64,000 bases of DNA, taken from Schistosoma haematobium (taxonomy: Eukaryota > Platyhelminthes > Trematoda > Strigeidida > Schistosomatidae). Both the position numbers and the translations under genes were made by a program. The notes beneath the pieces are model-generated. The model was not told the origin of the DNA. It did no database searches and saw nothing but the letters and a program-made list of their open reading frames with translations. The stretch's first letter is position 1. Every line of letters begins with the position of its first letter. Below are positions 12,511-23,346 of the stretch, piece after piece. The stretch lies in the NCBI RefSeq assembly GCF_000699445.3, contig NC_067199.1:36130902-36194901 (forward strand), given 5' to 3'.

Positions 12511-14189
12511 GTTCCAGCTAAGCTTCGAGGTGACAATCATTCCGTAAGTATTATGTAACTAGTCATGTCTTTCAAATTTATCCCTTCATAGGTTTAGTAA
12601 TGGGGGTTATTCACTTATCATGTTTAATCAATTATAGTAAAACTCAAATCCCAATCACATATAGGTAATGATCTCTATTTCGTTATTTGATAATGTGTAG
12701 ATTTCATCTTCTCGATTCTAGTACGATTTACTCCAGTTCAGCACCATAAACTCAACAATTGTTTGTATTAACAATGATTAAATTAATTATTTTATTTAGT
12801 TAATAAATCCCATATAGCAACTATGTAATATTCATAGTTTGTAAAGAACAACATCCGTAATGTGTATGATTCGTTTTAATGCGATCTGGAAAGCAGTAAT
12901 TATCACGAAATCGTATTCACGGTTAGCGTTTTTTTGATACTTTTTTCAATAACCAAAGAAAGTCACACATAATACATCCAAATTGGTGAAAATTAAATAG
13001 TCTCTGTAAGACAGTTGATTAGTTTTCAAAATCTTGAAGTAATTCCTAACTTACATCTTTTCATGATATACACGTCCTTTTAACTTATCATACACATTAA
13101 CCGCAATCGTGTAGTACCTGAACCATATCAGATATCTTGATCTCAACAACCAAACTAATATTTTCTTTGCGTCCATTTTTCATCATCTCGAAATCTTACA
13201 ACAATTAAGATACTGATGAAATAGACAAGTTGTTCAGTGTTAATATTGAGTACAATGAGGTTCCATCCCACTAATTAGTAATGACACTTGACCAGTTCAA
13301 TATTTTTGACTTAAATTTATATTTGTTTACCTCGTAACCTAAGTCGTCATAATAGAAGAAGTAGGATTCACACATTTCGCGACTTCACATTTATCTACGT
13401 AATTACATCACTGCAATATAAATTTGATGAAATAATATATCTAATTTATAGGAAAAAATACGGACAAGATTAAAAACCAAGGATCTGGTTTTATTATGAT
13501 AAAGAGAGATGAAGTTATACCTGACTATTGCCTGCTAGTTGGCGTCTGTTACATGATACTTTTTTAAACTTTGGTAGTTTTATCGGCACTTCGGTTCTGA
13601 TTATACTGTTTGTAAAGATTATTATTATTAATAGCTTTATTCAATATTATATTTTCGGTACAATATAAAGTTCTCATCGCAAATTATTTCAACAAGTTTC
13701 CGTTTCATATTTCTTGGTCGATCCTGATAATAAATAATGAGTCTTCGCCAGTAAAAAGTTGGCAGTTCAGGAATCGACATCTGAATAATGTACATTCTTC
13801 TCAATGTATATTGCCAGCGACCACTATATCTCGGATTTAGCTCATTCCTAACTTGTACAGCGAAAGGTCGTGAACTTTTCACAAACGCACTTGAATAGGT
13901 TATGCAATTAATTGATATAATGATTTGTTGAAACAAACAAAAGAGAGATGACTGGTTGAAATATCTAGATGGCAGGAACAGGTAGCCCGGATATTTAAGC
14001 ATGCCGCCTATTTTATAAATGTGATTAAACAGTCAAATCAATCAAAACTACTTCCTAATCAGTAATATTTCAAATTAACTGCAATGAATAAATCCATATA
14101 CTTATTTGTACTATCACTTTTCCAAATATAAACGAATATTCAGATTAGGTGGAATGGGGCTAGCAATGGAATTCGTGGCGCACGTTTCG

Positions 14190-14218
14190 TCCTCTTCGAG
14201 AATCGTCAGTTGAGCACC
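14190..14218 (-). ncRNA. Hammerhead-like core relic
   Basis: The minus strand reads CTGACGA, a short hairpin with a CGAAG loop, then GGACGAAAC, which resembles a hammerhead core with stem II. The first stem II pair is mismatched, a canonical cleavage triplet after stem III is not obvious, and I see no stem I partner. It is unlike the SINE ribozyme in its CTGACGA core and hairpin. Penelope elements are known to carry hammerheads of this general kind, so it may be a relic of one. Confidence 0.3.
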
Positions 14219-15507
14219 TAAATCGTACCAAAACTGTTCACTCTCCAGAACTAACTAAGTACCTCCCACTTCAAAAACAACGCGTTACTCATTTAGCTAC
14301 CGAATTCCAGTAGATTCTCATTTATGTGACGTGTATAAATTTTTAATTAAATTTGGATTTTCCCACTATTGATATTTTGAATATGATTTGACCGATTATC
14401 CACTTTTCATCTATTCTACATAAATTAGTGTCAAAATGACTATATCGAGGCAATCCTCATATATTTAAACTCCATAGCTTGACTAAGGGTGATCTTTTTT
14501 AAAAAAAATAGGCTTAGTTTCTGTTACGTCCTTTATCTGTCTACCCACTTTGTGCAGAGAATAACTTGTGTAGTCTAGACTAAGACCTTGACGCGTTAGG
14601 TTGACTGGCTTAACCTTGAGGCTTGTGTATGCATTAGTTCGAAGTGAGACCAACTGATTGTGATAAAGAGACTATTGTACCGCCTGATTGGCTGACAAGC
14701 ATGCGAGTGAGAGAAGAAAAGTCAACTGGAACACCACTCGATCTATTTCCAATTCCGATCTGGTTCCCGATTTCAGATTCGTGTACAAAGATACATGAAT
14801 AAATAGATGACTAACCTGACCACAACGCGCACACCAATTTAAAAAATACAATTATGTCCCAAACTGGTGATTAGCATAGAAAATAAAGTAAAAAATATTA
14901 CGTTTAAATTAGAAAAGACTATGGCAATGAATCACATATCAAACGAAAGCTTATGATCTGTAGAATAGACTAGGGACAAAAATAAATGTCAGTGTTTTGT
15001 GTTGGCACCATGCGTGGACTTCCCATTCTGATCCAATATTTTCGCGAGAGAATTGTTACATCAGACGCAGTGTCTATTTGCAATCTAAGCGGGTGCCCAT
15101 TAATATTAGGGGGTGATAAATTTCCTCTCACCTGGGATTGAGTTCTGATAGCTTGCTATTAGACTCAACGAATTCGTGTTGGATCTAGGCGTAGGTTTTC
15201 TGGTACCTCTGGAGCTGTTCGGCTTCTTTTTTTGGACAAAAACCATCCAGGAGGAGTTCAGTGTTTTACAAGCTTTGAATTAAATGAAATAACTTCCTGA
15301 AAAATAACTTTCATATCTTGTCAAAGCCTCTTATTTCTCTGTTCACATCAGATTCCAATTATACTTATTACTAATAGAATAATAATAAATCAATATTATA
15401 CAATTCCAAAAAAGATACGTTTATTGATTTATTTGAAATCAGTCAATAATCAATTAAATATATTCAATTAATCTATTCATTCAAATAATTAAATATTAAA
15501 AGATCTA

Positions 15508-15870
15508 ATGAATACAATAGATAGTTTAATAGAAAAATTTTATTGGAACTCAATCTGTAAAACAATATGGAAAGAGAATACAGATCAATTGGATGAAATT
15601 ATTGATTGGATCCATTCAGAAGCGGTTGTATTGAATGCAATTATACATAGTAATAATAATAATAATCTTAAAATACCATCATATGAGAAAATGATGAAAG
15701 TAATTAATTTTCTTAAAGAAAATAATTTTTGGCGTTCTCATCCATATTCACTGATTATTATCAATAATAGAAATAATAATGATGATGATAAAACTGTTGT
15801 TAAGCCAAATCATCAATTATATATGAAAAATATTAAAGATTTATGGGAAAATAATGAAAGAATTCAATAA
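15508..15870 (+). CDS. Unidentified Asn-rich 120-residue ORF
   Basis: No family was recognised. The N-terminal 50 residues are amphipathic and Trp-containing (IEKFYWNSICKTIW, DEIIDWIHSEAVV) and could form helices. The rest has Asn runs from AAT repeats, which are common in schistosome proteins. The frame is closed by a stop about 15 bases upstream of the ATG. An AG at the ORF edge (TTAAAAG|AT) would also allow it to be a terminal exon. Codon use is AT-rich like the ORP exons. No conserved motif or neighbour supports a function. Confidence 0.35.
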   Translation: MNTIDSLIEKFYWNSICKTIWKENTDQLDEIIDWIHSEAVVLNAIIHSNNNNNLKIPSYEKMMKVINFLKENNFWRSHPYSLIIINNRNNNDDDKTVVKPNHQLYMKNIKDLWENNERIQ

Positions 15871-15960
15871 TGAATATGAAAAATAGTACAGTAATTAAAT
15901 TGATATAATGAAAAAACTATTGAGAATAGAAATATGACCAAATTAATGTAAGTGTTTATA

Positions 15961-16045
15961 TTACTTACTTACGCCTGTTACTCCTAATGGAGCATAGGCC
16001 GCCAATCAGCATTCACCAACTCACTCTGCCCTGGGCCTTAAATGA
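15961..16045 (-). mobile_element. RTE LINE 3'-end fragment (family 2)
   Basis: The plus strand reads TTACTTACTTACGCCTGTTACTCC. This is the reverse complement of the 3' end of the RTE copy at 59370-60120 (GGAGTAACAGGAGTAAGTAAGTAAG). The match continues through CTGCCCTGGGCC. Only the last ~85 bases are present. Confidence 0.7.
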
Positions 16046-16304
16046 GTATATTGATGATTAGATAATTAAATGTACTTTGTTTTTGTTTGGAATATTCCCA
16101 TTTGATTTGTTATTTATGTAAATAATAATAATAATAGAACTTTTAAGTGTATTGAATATTTCTTACATTGACTCAATTTCTTTTCTTTAGATATAAGCTT
16201 CGATTATATAAATTTTAATATAGTGAAAATTCCCATTTTGACATTTGGTGAATAATAAAGAAGGAATGAATCGAGCGAAGAGATTTCTTTTCAATTAGTT
16301 TTTC

Positions 16305-16627
16305 ATCAGAATGGGTTTTGTGGAGATTTTTAGAAATTTCACTTGTTGAAATCATGAGTCAGTTGAAGCTAGACCACCATGGGAAACCTAGAGTCACTGG
16401 ACGTTCGTTTCGTCCTAGTATGGGACTCCTCAGCAGTGCGCATCCACGATCCCGTACCCCGTGATATTCGAACCCATGACCTATCAGTTTCGCGCCAGGC
16501 GCTTAACCGACCAGACCACTAAGCCAGCCGGCATCCAACAGTGTTAATATCTAACTCCAACCAATCCACGAAGTTGCGCCACCGTGCACCATTGTCTTCA
16601 GTGAGTTGATATCTCACAACAGACCTG
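16305..16627 (-). mobile_element. tRNA-headed hammerhead SINE, near full length
   Basis: Same structure as 1268-1690: tail (16308-16350), hammerhead, B-box complement ATTCGAACCCATGACC near 16467, A-box region near 16505-16525, and a leader that extends to about 16625 (TCACAACAGACCTGG). It is joined head to head with a second, plus-strand copy that starts at 16628. Confidence 0.8.
16394..16439 (-). ncRNA. Hammerhead ribozyme in SINE
   Basis: Minus strand: GCACTG, CTGAGGAG, GTCC/GGAC stem II, GAAAC, a short stem III, then CAGTGA. The last stem I base pair is lost relative to the CAGTGC of other copies. Core bases are intact. Confidence 0.75.
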
Positions 16628-16735
16628 GTTGATCGTGGATGCGCACTGCCGAGGAGTCCCATACTAGGACGAAACGGCCGTCCAGTGCTTCTAGGTTTTC
16701 CATAGTGATCTGGCTTCAATTGACTCATGATTTCA
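16628..16735 (+). mobile_element. Hammerhead SINE 3' part, inverted to its neighbour
   Basis: Plus-strand copy starting directly at the hammerhead region (GATCGTGGATGCGCACTG) and running to ATTGACTCATGATTTCAAC. It lacks the tRNA-like head. Together with 16305-16627 it makes a large inverted repeat with the two ribozymes facing each other. Confidence 0.8.
16643..16688 (+). ncRNA. Hammerhead ribozyme with core substitution
   Basis: GCACTG / CCGAGGAG / GTCC-loop-GGAC / GAAAC / ACGGCCGT / C / CAGTGC. Stem I, II and III are intact, but the invariant U of the CUGANGA core is C here. In hammerheads that change is expected to cripple cleavage. Confidence 0.75.
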
Positions 16736-17053
16736 ACAAGTAAAATTAGTTTTTCGTCATGAAAATAAATTTTTTATCGTTCGATTCATCCCTTTTTTAT
16801 CAATTTCATATAGAATTTTGATAGAGGAGTTTTATTCTTTGAGCTGGATGACTTGATTGTGAGACGATAAAAACTCTATTGAAATTATCCATCTGAGTTA
16901 TAAATCTTCTTCATCATCATCTTATATAGAATTCCATGAAATTAGAATAAAATCATGGATAGTGGGCAGTTTTTTTTCCTTTTATATTTTTTTCATGACT
17001 TCTACTCTATTTATTATAGTAGTAAGGTATGGTTTATTACAAGTAACTGCAAT

Positions 17054-17357
17054 TGTAATGTGAGCTACTTATATTTACGTAAGTAGTGTATAATGATAGT
17101 TAGGAATAGAATGTATGTCAGTAGACGATTGAGAAGGAAAGAATGGGAACGGAAAGCAATTGATATGAAAATGCAGGAACCATGAAATCTGAGACGATAG
17201 ACTGATATTTGCAAAAGAAACAGTCAAGTTTGAGACAATGAATTGATATTTTGCAAATTAACTCTTTACTATATGGTTCTTAGATTTAAGTAAGATATTC
17301 TGTAGTGTTTTGTTGAATTAGATTCGATTGTCCCCACTGGTGTACTCGTTCACTACA
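17054..17357 (+). mobile_element. Solo LTR-like element (same family as 7864-8176)
   Basis: Starts TGTAATGTGAGCTACTTATAT and ends TTCACTACA. Flanks are CAAT before and CTAT after, an imperfect 4-bp duplication. The interior is collinear with 7864-8176. Confidence 0.6.
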
Positions 17358-17959
17358 CTATTTCATGTCTATGTTTAAATAAATTTACGTCTTTTAACTG
17401 AAGTATATAACTTTTTCATAAACTATCAAATGGATAAAATTATATAAAGAAGCTTAAACTGAGAGATTATAATTATATCTTTTTCGAATTTGTTATGTTT
17501 GAAGCGATTACGAGTTCACCTAGTCTGCAGATGGAACAAAGACTCCGTGACTAAAGACCAATAAGCTAGCTATTCTGATTCGTCCCAGCCCCGCTAACTA
17601 GTAAGAAAAGTCCACGTTCGAAACGGGGAAATATATTCCGCAAGCAACCTGAAGCACGAGGAAACATGATATGCACAAGTCAAACGTATATATACAGCAT
17701 AAAATTGTCCTTGGGAAGCGTTACAAACTAGCATTTAAGTACCTCTCAAGTGGGAAATACGATAGGAGGGTGAAAATGAACGCTTTTGGCGCGAAAACAA
17801 GAAAATTCACAATTTTAAAATAAAATTACAAAAATAAGGTATTTACCAAGTGAGTTCTGGGGATCTAACATCTTCAACAAAATTAGTTGTCGTTATTGGG
17901 AATAAACTTTACACAAAAGTATAATTAATTCATTAAACAGGATTAACAAATATTTCGTG

Positions 17960-18190
17960 GGTTGGTTGAAGTTAGAAATTAACACCGCTGGATGCTGGCT
18001 CAGTGGTCTAGTGGTTAAGTGCTCGCGCGCGAAGCCACTAGGTCCTGGGTTCGAATCTCGCAGGAAACGAGGTCGTGGATGCGCACTGCTGAGGAGTCCC
18101 ACAATAGGATGAAACGGCCGTCCAGTGCTTCCAGGTGTTCCATGGTGATCTAGCTTCAACTGACTCATGATCTTAACCATCGAAACATTT
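17960..18190 (+). mobile_element. tRNA-headed hammerhead SINE
   Basis: Plus-strand copy with the clearest tRNA-like head: GGCTCAGTGGTCTAGTGGTT (A-box region, about 17996-18017) and GGTTCGAATCTCGC (B box, about 18048-18061), followed by the hammerhead and the tail GACTCATGATCTTAACC. The leader seen in other copies is short here. Confidence 0.82.
18083..18128 (+). ncRNA. Type I hammerhead ribozyme in SINE
   Basis: GCACTG / CTGAGGAG / GTCC-loop-GGAT / GAAAC / ACGGCCGT / C / CAGTGC. Stem I is fully paired, stem II closes with a G-U pair, and the core is intact. This is the best-preserved ribozyme in the window. Confidence 0.82.
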
Positions 18191-18435
18191 GTTGATCTAT
18201 TAAAAACATAAGCTTCGAAAAATCAGTTTATAAATCATTTTTAATAGTATTAACCGAATAGCAGTTCAAAAGTTGTCAAACTACTCAAATTTACAATGAC
18301 TGTTATATATATAGAAACCTTTATTCTATAAAGTATTGTTTATTCTGATTTAGTTGGTTTAAAAAAAAATTATCTTAAGCATCGTTTGAAATGAGTTTTT
18401 AAAAGTCAATTTTTCCGCGAAAATAACGAAATCGA

Positions 18436-18437
<2 letters not shown>

Positions 18438-18485
<48 letters not shown>

Positions 18486-18495
18486 TATTATTATT
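18438..18495. repeat. (ATT)n microsatellite
   Basis: About 19 ATT units, interrupted once by an ACT. Confidence 0.95.
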
Positions 18496-19084
18496 TGATT
18501 AAAACAAAGTCATAAAACAGTGGTTATTAAAGTGGAATATCCCGTAAATTATTGAAGTCTACGATTTTTTTGTTAAAAAATAGATTGTATCAACTAATTA
18601 TATTTTATTGAATAGAATTAATTCACAATAAAATATCAGGTGATCATTTGTCCTTATTTGATCTAATTTCCTTTACCTAGCTAACTACTTGATATAGTTA
18701 CAACTATCATCGTTGATATTAATATATTCTTAAGTTTCATGAAATAGTTCATTCCTTGACATGATCACGATCGATTGTTTGTTAATTAATTAATGTTTAA
18801 ATAATATGTGATTTCTGACTTGTCAAACTGTTGGGAAACATTTGATTTTAGAACTAAATGTTATATTAAAATGTAATTATTATGTGTAGATCATGTTTCA
18901 AGCTCAAGTTAGGCATAATGAATAATGGTTTATTGGTGAAACTATCAAGTTTCATTAGAATGAACTAAAATGAAATTACTAACTGTTATATCCGAACGAA
19001 GATTAAATCATGAGTAACTTCTGAGACATATTAATTGACAAATATTATCTATACATTCTTATGGTATAACTATTCAATAATTAG

Positions 19085-20190
19085 GTTATGTATATTTATA
19101 TTCCTCTTATTATAAGCTTTATTTTGACCTATAATTTATTATCGTACGATTTACTGTTCTTAAGCTATGTTGAGTTTGTTGACTACTGCCTCCCACGTTC
19201 ACAGCCACTTTTTGGCTTTATTGTGTACAGTGTTATTTCCTATTTTATGGTGCGTTGCGATCTGTTTGTTTGATATATAAGCCCAGTGTGTGCGAAATAA
19301 ATTATTCGATTCGCATAGCGGAAGCTGATATTGGTGTTCTGGACTCAAGTGGATGGGCTAGGCGGACATAGGACCAAATAAGACGCTAGGCTGCCTATAC
19401 CGGTCGAACGTCATTGGTTTTGGGACAGTGCTAAAATTGTATAAGTCGTATTCTGATTGGTGGATAAGTCACGTGATAATTGCCGGACATAAAGTCATAA
19501 CACTAATGTTGATTCTAGCTAACAAATTTCCGATTAACAGACTTCGTTTCAGTCTCTCCATAACGGTTCTAGTTCCCAAAATGTCTATTGACTGCCTTGA
19601 TTCTATCGGAAATAATTATCACTATATTATGTTAGGAATATTCCTGCTGATTCTCAAGTAATTATGTATCTTTTATTCTAACTGGGTGTTTTATACCAGT
19701 ACAGAACTGGAGTTGCGAAATTTTAGCGGATATAACATGAAAAGATAAGGAAACAGTAAATTTACTTCGGACTTCATGTTGTGACATTTTGTTCGGTTAA
19801 ATGTCACATGATTTACTTGCTAGTCAGAATATGGCTTATACGGTGTTTAGCTCTGTGCCAAACCAACGACGTATTGACCGGTATGAGCAGCCTAGTGTCC
19901 TTATTGTTCCTTTTTCCTACCTGGCCCTGTCTCTTGAGTCCGGGACACCATTATCAGCTCCCACTATGCGAACCATTTATTTCAAACATACCTAGTTTAT
20001 ATACAAGCCAACTAGGCAACATCATACCATAAAATCGAAAATAACATTTGTACAGTATCAAGCTGAAAAGTGGCTGTGATTGTTGGAGACTAATAAATAA
20101 ACTGAGCATAACTTAAAAATAGTAAATAGTATAATAGTAGTCTATAGGTCAAAATAAAGCTTATGATAAAAGGAATATGAATATACATAA
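19085..20190. repeat. Inverted pair of Penelope-associated repeats
   Basis: The left arm (from 19085, TATGTATATTTATATTCC) and the right arm (to about 20190) are imperfect reverse complements of each other over roughly 500 bp. Matching blocks include AAGCTTTATTTTGACCTAT, TTTTATGGT.CG.TG, CGCATAG.GG.AGCTGATA, GACTCAAG and CTAGGCTGC. A third related copy lies at 20223-20640 (minus) next to a Penelope 3' end, so this is probably that element's terminal repeat. ORFs here are not coding. Confidence 0.6.
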
Positions 20191-20222
20191 TCTAGTTATT
20201 GATTAAATTCACTTCGTATTGT

Positions 20223-21500
20223 TTATTTGAATCTTCTCATTATTTCATACACATAATTCCCTTTATTATTGTTGTAACGTGTGGTTGCACGGTTAGATGC
20301 GCAGTGTTTTATTGACGGATTCGGTGACACGGAAAACACGTACGAACGACCTAGGGTTCTGATTGGTCCCGCTTCCCTGTATAGCCCAGCCAGTTGAGTC
20401 CAGAACACAAGTCACAGCCTCTGAGATATGAATCATTATATTTCCGACATACTCTATTTATATACCAACCAAACAGACCACATCGTACCATAAAAATAGA
20501 AAACAACATCTGTACAATATTTGACAAGTGAAATAAATATTGACCAATAGGGAATGTCCATTTAAAGTCCAAGGACATCATTAGACTTAACATGATAATG
20601 ATTGGTATATTCCTCTGCATCTCTAACAATTATCTTAAAGAGAGCAAGAACAAAGATTGGTACAGAATAATACGAATTCATTTTATTTCGTTAGGTTCAC
20701 ATCAGCTGCTTACAATCTAAAATATTTGAAATTCAAAATTATTACAGATATTGACATATTTATACATAAGAGGGTGATTAAGGATGAATAAATGTATCAT
20801 GGTGTAGCAAAGATTCCGATAGGGTTAATGAGGTCATAAAATTTTGTCTCGAATAAATAAAGTTTGAGAGGGAAAGTTTCGGAACATTGAAATAGTGATT
20901 AGAACTCATGAAAATAGATTATTGGTAATAAAGAAAATATGAATTGTAATCAGTCAGTTATGTATGATGTGATTTAAAAGAGTTGGAGTAATGACGTAAT
21001 AAACAAATGAATAAAAAGGGGGTTATTGTTACCAGGGTAAAGAAAGATTTATCACTGTCTCTTTTTGTATACATAAATCTGGTTTTAGACGTTTGATTGC
21101 TATTGCTTCGGCAAATTTCAAGAGGTTGGAGTTTGATTGTTTATTAATCACCTTGAAGGACTTCAATATATCAACTTCATGTCCTGTGTCAAGGAGATGT
21201 CTTGCGATGGCACTACGGGATGCTTTCAATCCGTTTGATGTTAAACTTTTCGGAATATGTTCTTTGCATCGGACGTAGGCTCTCCTTTCTGTTCTACCAA
21301 TGTAACTGCTTTGGCAGATACATGTGAATTTGTATACACAGTTGGTGGTAACATGAAAAAGATACCTGTCGACCTTTGATTGTGTCTAAGAACATGTTGT
21401 TTTGATCAGGACAATCAATTTCGCTGCAGGATAAGTTCTTGTCAGTGCAGTTTTTAGTCTCATATTGATTGATCCTGTGACATCGTCACCTATCCCAAAC
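20223..21500 (-). mobile_element. Penelope-like element 3' end (Cercyon-type)
   Basis: Reading down the minus strand: a GIY-YIG endonuclease (about 21470-21029), an untranslated tail that matches 57180-57280 (GTAAGCAGCTGAT ... TCTTGCT), then the terminal repeat shared with 19085-20190. The RT part is missing, so the copy is 5' truncated. Confidence 0.75.
21029..21470 (-). pseudogene. Penelope GIY-YIG endonuclease domain, broken
   Basis: The endonuclease domain nicks target DNA for element insertion. The minus strand shows CVYKFTC, then SSYIGRTERRAYVRCKEH, which carries the YIG motif, the catalytic Arg and the acidic residue, then SAIARHLLDTGH and the conserved C-terminus KPDLCIQKETVINL ending at 21029. 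The first part and the C-terminal 66 residues sit in different frames, so at least one frameshift separates them. The homologous domain at 56279-56752 is open but has YTG in place of YIG. Confidence 0.8.
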
Positions 21501-21823
21501 ACACACGAGTCATTATTCTAGTGGAAAAATCCAATGTTCTTATGATGATCGACTTGATTATAGGACATTGTCATATTCACAAAAACAAAGTTTACGAATC
21601 ATTTTGATCGATCTGAATTCTTATAAACGGTTGGTGAAGCAAGAAAAAATGTGGCTCAAAAGATCCAGCACTTCAATGATCTCACAGATCTTGATGACTT
21701 GGCTGTGACAGACAATTCTGATGAGAAAATATCTCGGCATCCGATAATCACGTGAATGTAAAGTGGTGATAAGTTCTGGAAATGTCGAATTCAAATGTGG
21801 GTTGTCTTCGCTGTCACTTGTGA

Positions 21824-22075
21824 ATAGTCAGTCAGTCAGTAACGACGTAGAACTTCGTACGCACGTACATCAGTTCGAGTTGCCACACCACCTTAGCACA
21901 GAGATGCAGTGGTCGATTCAAATCCCGTAGTGGTAGAGGTAGCAAGAGTATAAGCAGTAATCGGGAAGATTAGGGTTCGGAGATGTTATTTGGAAAGAGG
22001 AAAAAAGGGACATAAAGAATTCAGAAGATTAGAATTTGGGAGAACACAGAGAGTGAATGCACCTGCGCCAGTTCA
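21824..22075 (-). mobile_element. RTE-like LINE (family 1) 3' end
   Basis: Starts with (CAGT)n at 21824 and matches the 3' untranslated part of the LINE at 38165-38430 almost base for base in blocks (GTAGAACTTCGTACG, CAGTTCGAGTTGCCACACCA, GTGGTCGATTCAAATCCCGTAGTGG). The coding part is essentially absent. Confidence 0.75.
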
Positions 22076-22159
22076 GTGCAGTGTTTTGAGTTCATTAGCA
22101 TAAATACTACAATACCTGTTCCGTCCAATAGCCTTATCTATGTTGTGTTTATAGGGGTA

Positions 22160-22270
22160 TAATAAGGCTGAAGTGTTGTCGAGGAGCATAGGTTGCCCAC
22201 TAGCATTCCCCATCGAACTCTGTCCTGGGCGATCATTTTCAATTGTTAAGTATGTCCTGTTTGCCAATGT
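22160..22270 (-). mobile_element. RTE (family 2) 3' fragment
   Basis: GGAGCATAGG and CTGTCCTGGGCGA match, in reverse complement, the end of the RTE at 59370-60120 and the fragment at 15961-16045. It is short and diverged. Confidence 0.5.
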
Positions 22271-23160
22271 GATGTAAGTCTGTTTTCACGACACCAATGA
22301 TATCAATCCTTTTGTTAAGGGCCCAGAGAACTCTCTACTAGTATTTTGTTGATTAAACTAAACCACTTCCTACAAGTAAGATCCCTACCACGAAAATGCA
22401 TTTACCTTAATATAAATAACACAATCCGCATGTTTGGTGTTTGTATGAACTAATGATTTCTTTGTACTTGATGACTACTTGATTTCGAATTCCAAATACA
22501 ATACGTTTTTTCGTGCTCATATAGTTCTTCTCGGTTAAACTGCGTTATTTCCGGGATTCCCAGTTTGTACTATAATTCAAATACTCTAAATCATCACATT
22601 GACTTCGCGATGTAGCCTGTGATAGAACAGTTGGACATTAACTCAATTTCAGAAGCTTTTGAGGATTATTTGGAAAGTTTTGAAATGTAGAACATGACCA
22701 AGAAAGATATGAAGGGTGATAAAATTGTGACACATTTCCTTACATTCATCTGTAAAGAAGCCTACGGTTTATTAAAAGCTTTGACATATCCAGAAAAGTC
22801 TATCTTAAAGAACTACTATTCAATCACATAAAGTGATCCAGTTTTGAATGTCGTGAGAGCAAGATGATTTGTCAGAATAGCCAAAAAGTTAAGGAATTCA
22901 TCCTTGAATTGCAAAGACAAGCTGCTAGATGCAATTTTGGTGATCAACTTCAATTAATTGCAGGGATTAGCATACTGGGTCTGGAAAAATAGCTATTAAG
23001 AATGAAAAACTTTTCTTTGCAAGGTGCTAGCTGTGAATGAATTTGATATCCAGTGGATGAACATTTCTAATACTTAGCTTAGTCGTCACGATGAAATACA
23101 ATCTAATGATCGATCAAACTTGCGTTCGTTTAATAGTGATTCTTATTTTTTTTTGAAAAT

Positions 23161-23346
23161 ATGAAATATGATTCAACAAGGAATCTCAAAGCAAACCACA
23201 AAGGTGAGAGTAAGTTTGGTAAATGTTTGTCCTGTGGCAAATTTCATTCTCGTAATTCATGTGCATTTCGTAATCCTAAATGTTTTAAATGTGGTAAGGT
23301 AGGACAAATTCAGTCAGTATACAAAACTACTGTTCATCTTGGTTGA
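23161..23346 (+). pseudogene. Gag nucleocapsid zinc-knuckle fragment
   Basis: Gag nucleocapsid binds the element RNA. The first knuckle is complete (CLSCGKFHSRNSC, CX2CX3HX4C). The second starts CFKCGKVG, but its His and last Cys are replaced (Q and Y), so the metal site is broken. The frame closes at 23346 and the expected protease is not readable downstream. It belongs to the gypsy element at 22620-25400. Confidence 0.7.

Larger units (their letters stand above)
11749..15507. other. Intergenic region downstream of the ORP gene
   Basis: AATAAA candidates for ORP polyadenylation lie near 12085. An (AT)n run is at about 11786-11803. A SINE-like B fragment is at 12280-12510. A 121-codon minus-strand ORF (13637-14002) has no recognisable domain, ends next to an AATAAA-like signal and may be part of a transcribed repeat. 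The stretches at 14560-14830 and 14990-15280 are richer in GC and look like old repeat pieces that I cannot name. Confidence 0.4.

Noticed and set aside
18030..18065. A tRNA gene at the GGTTCGAATC box
   Set aside because: The rest of the cloverleaf does not fold as a tRNA, and the same unit recurs with a hammerhead; it is a SINE head.
18438..18495. CRISPR-like or satellite array
   Set aside because: It is a plain (ATT)n microsatellite with no spacers; no array of longer tandem units was found anywhere in the window.
19428..20032. Short ORFs at 19.4-20.0 kb as small membrane proteins
   Set aside because: They lie within the inverted Penelope-associated repeats and are not conserved between the arms.
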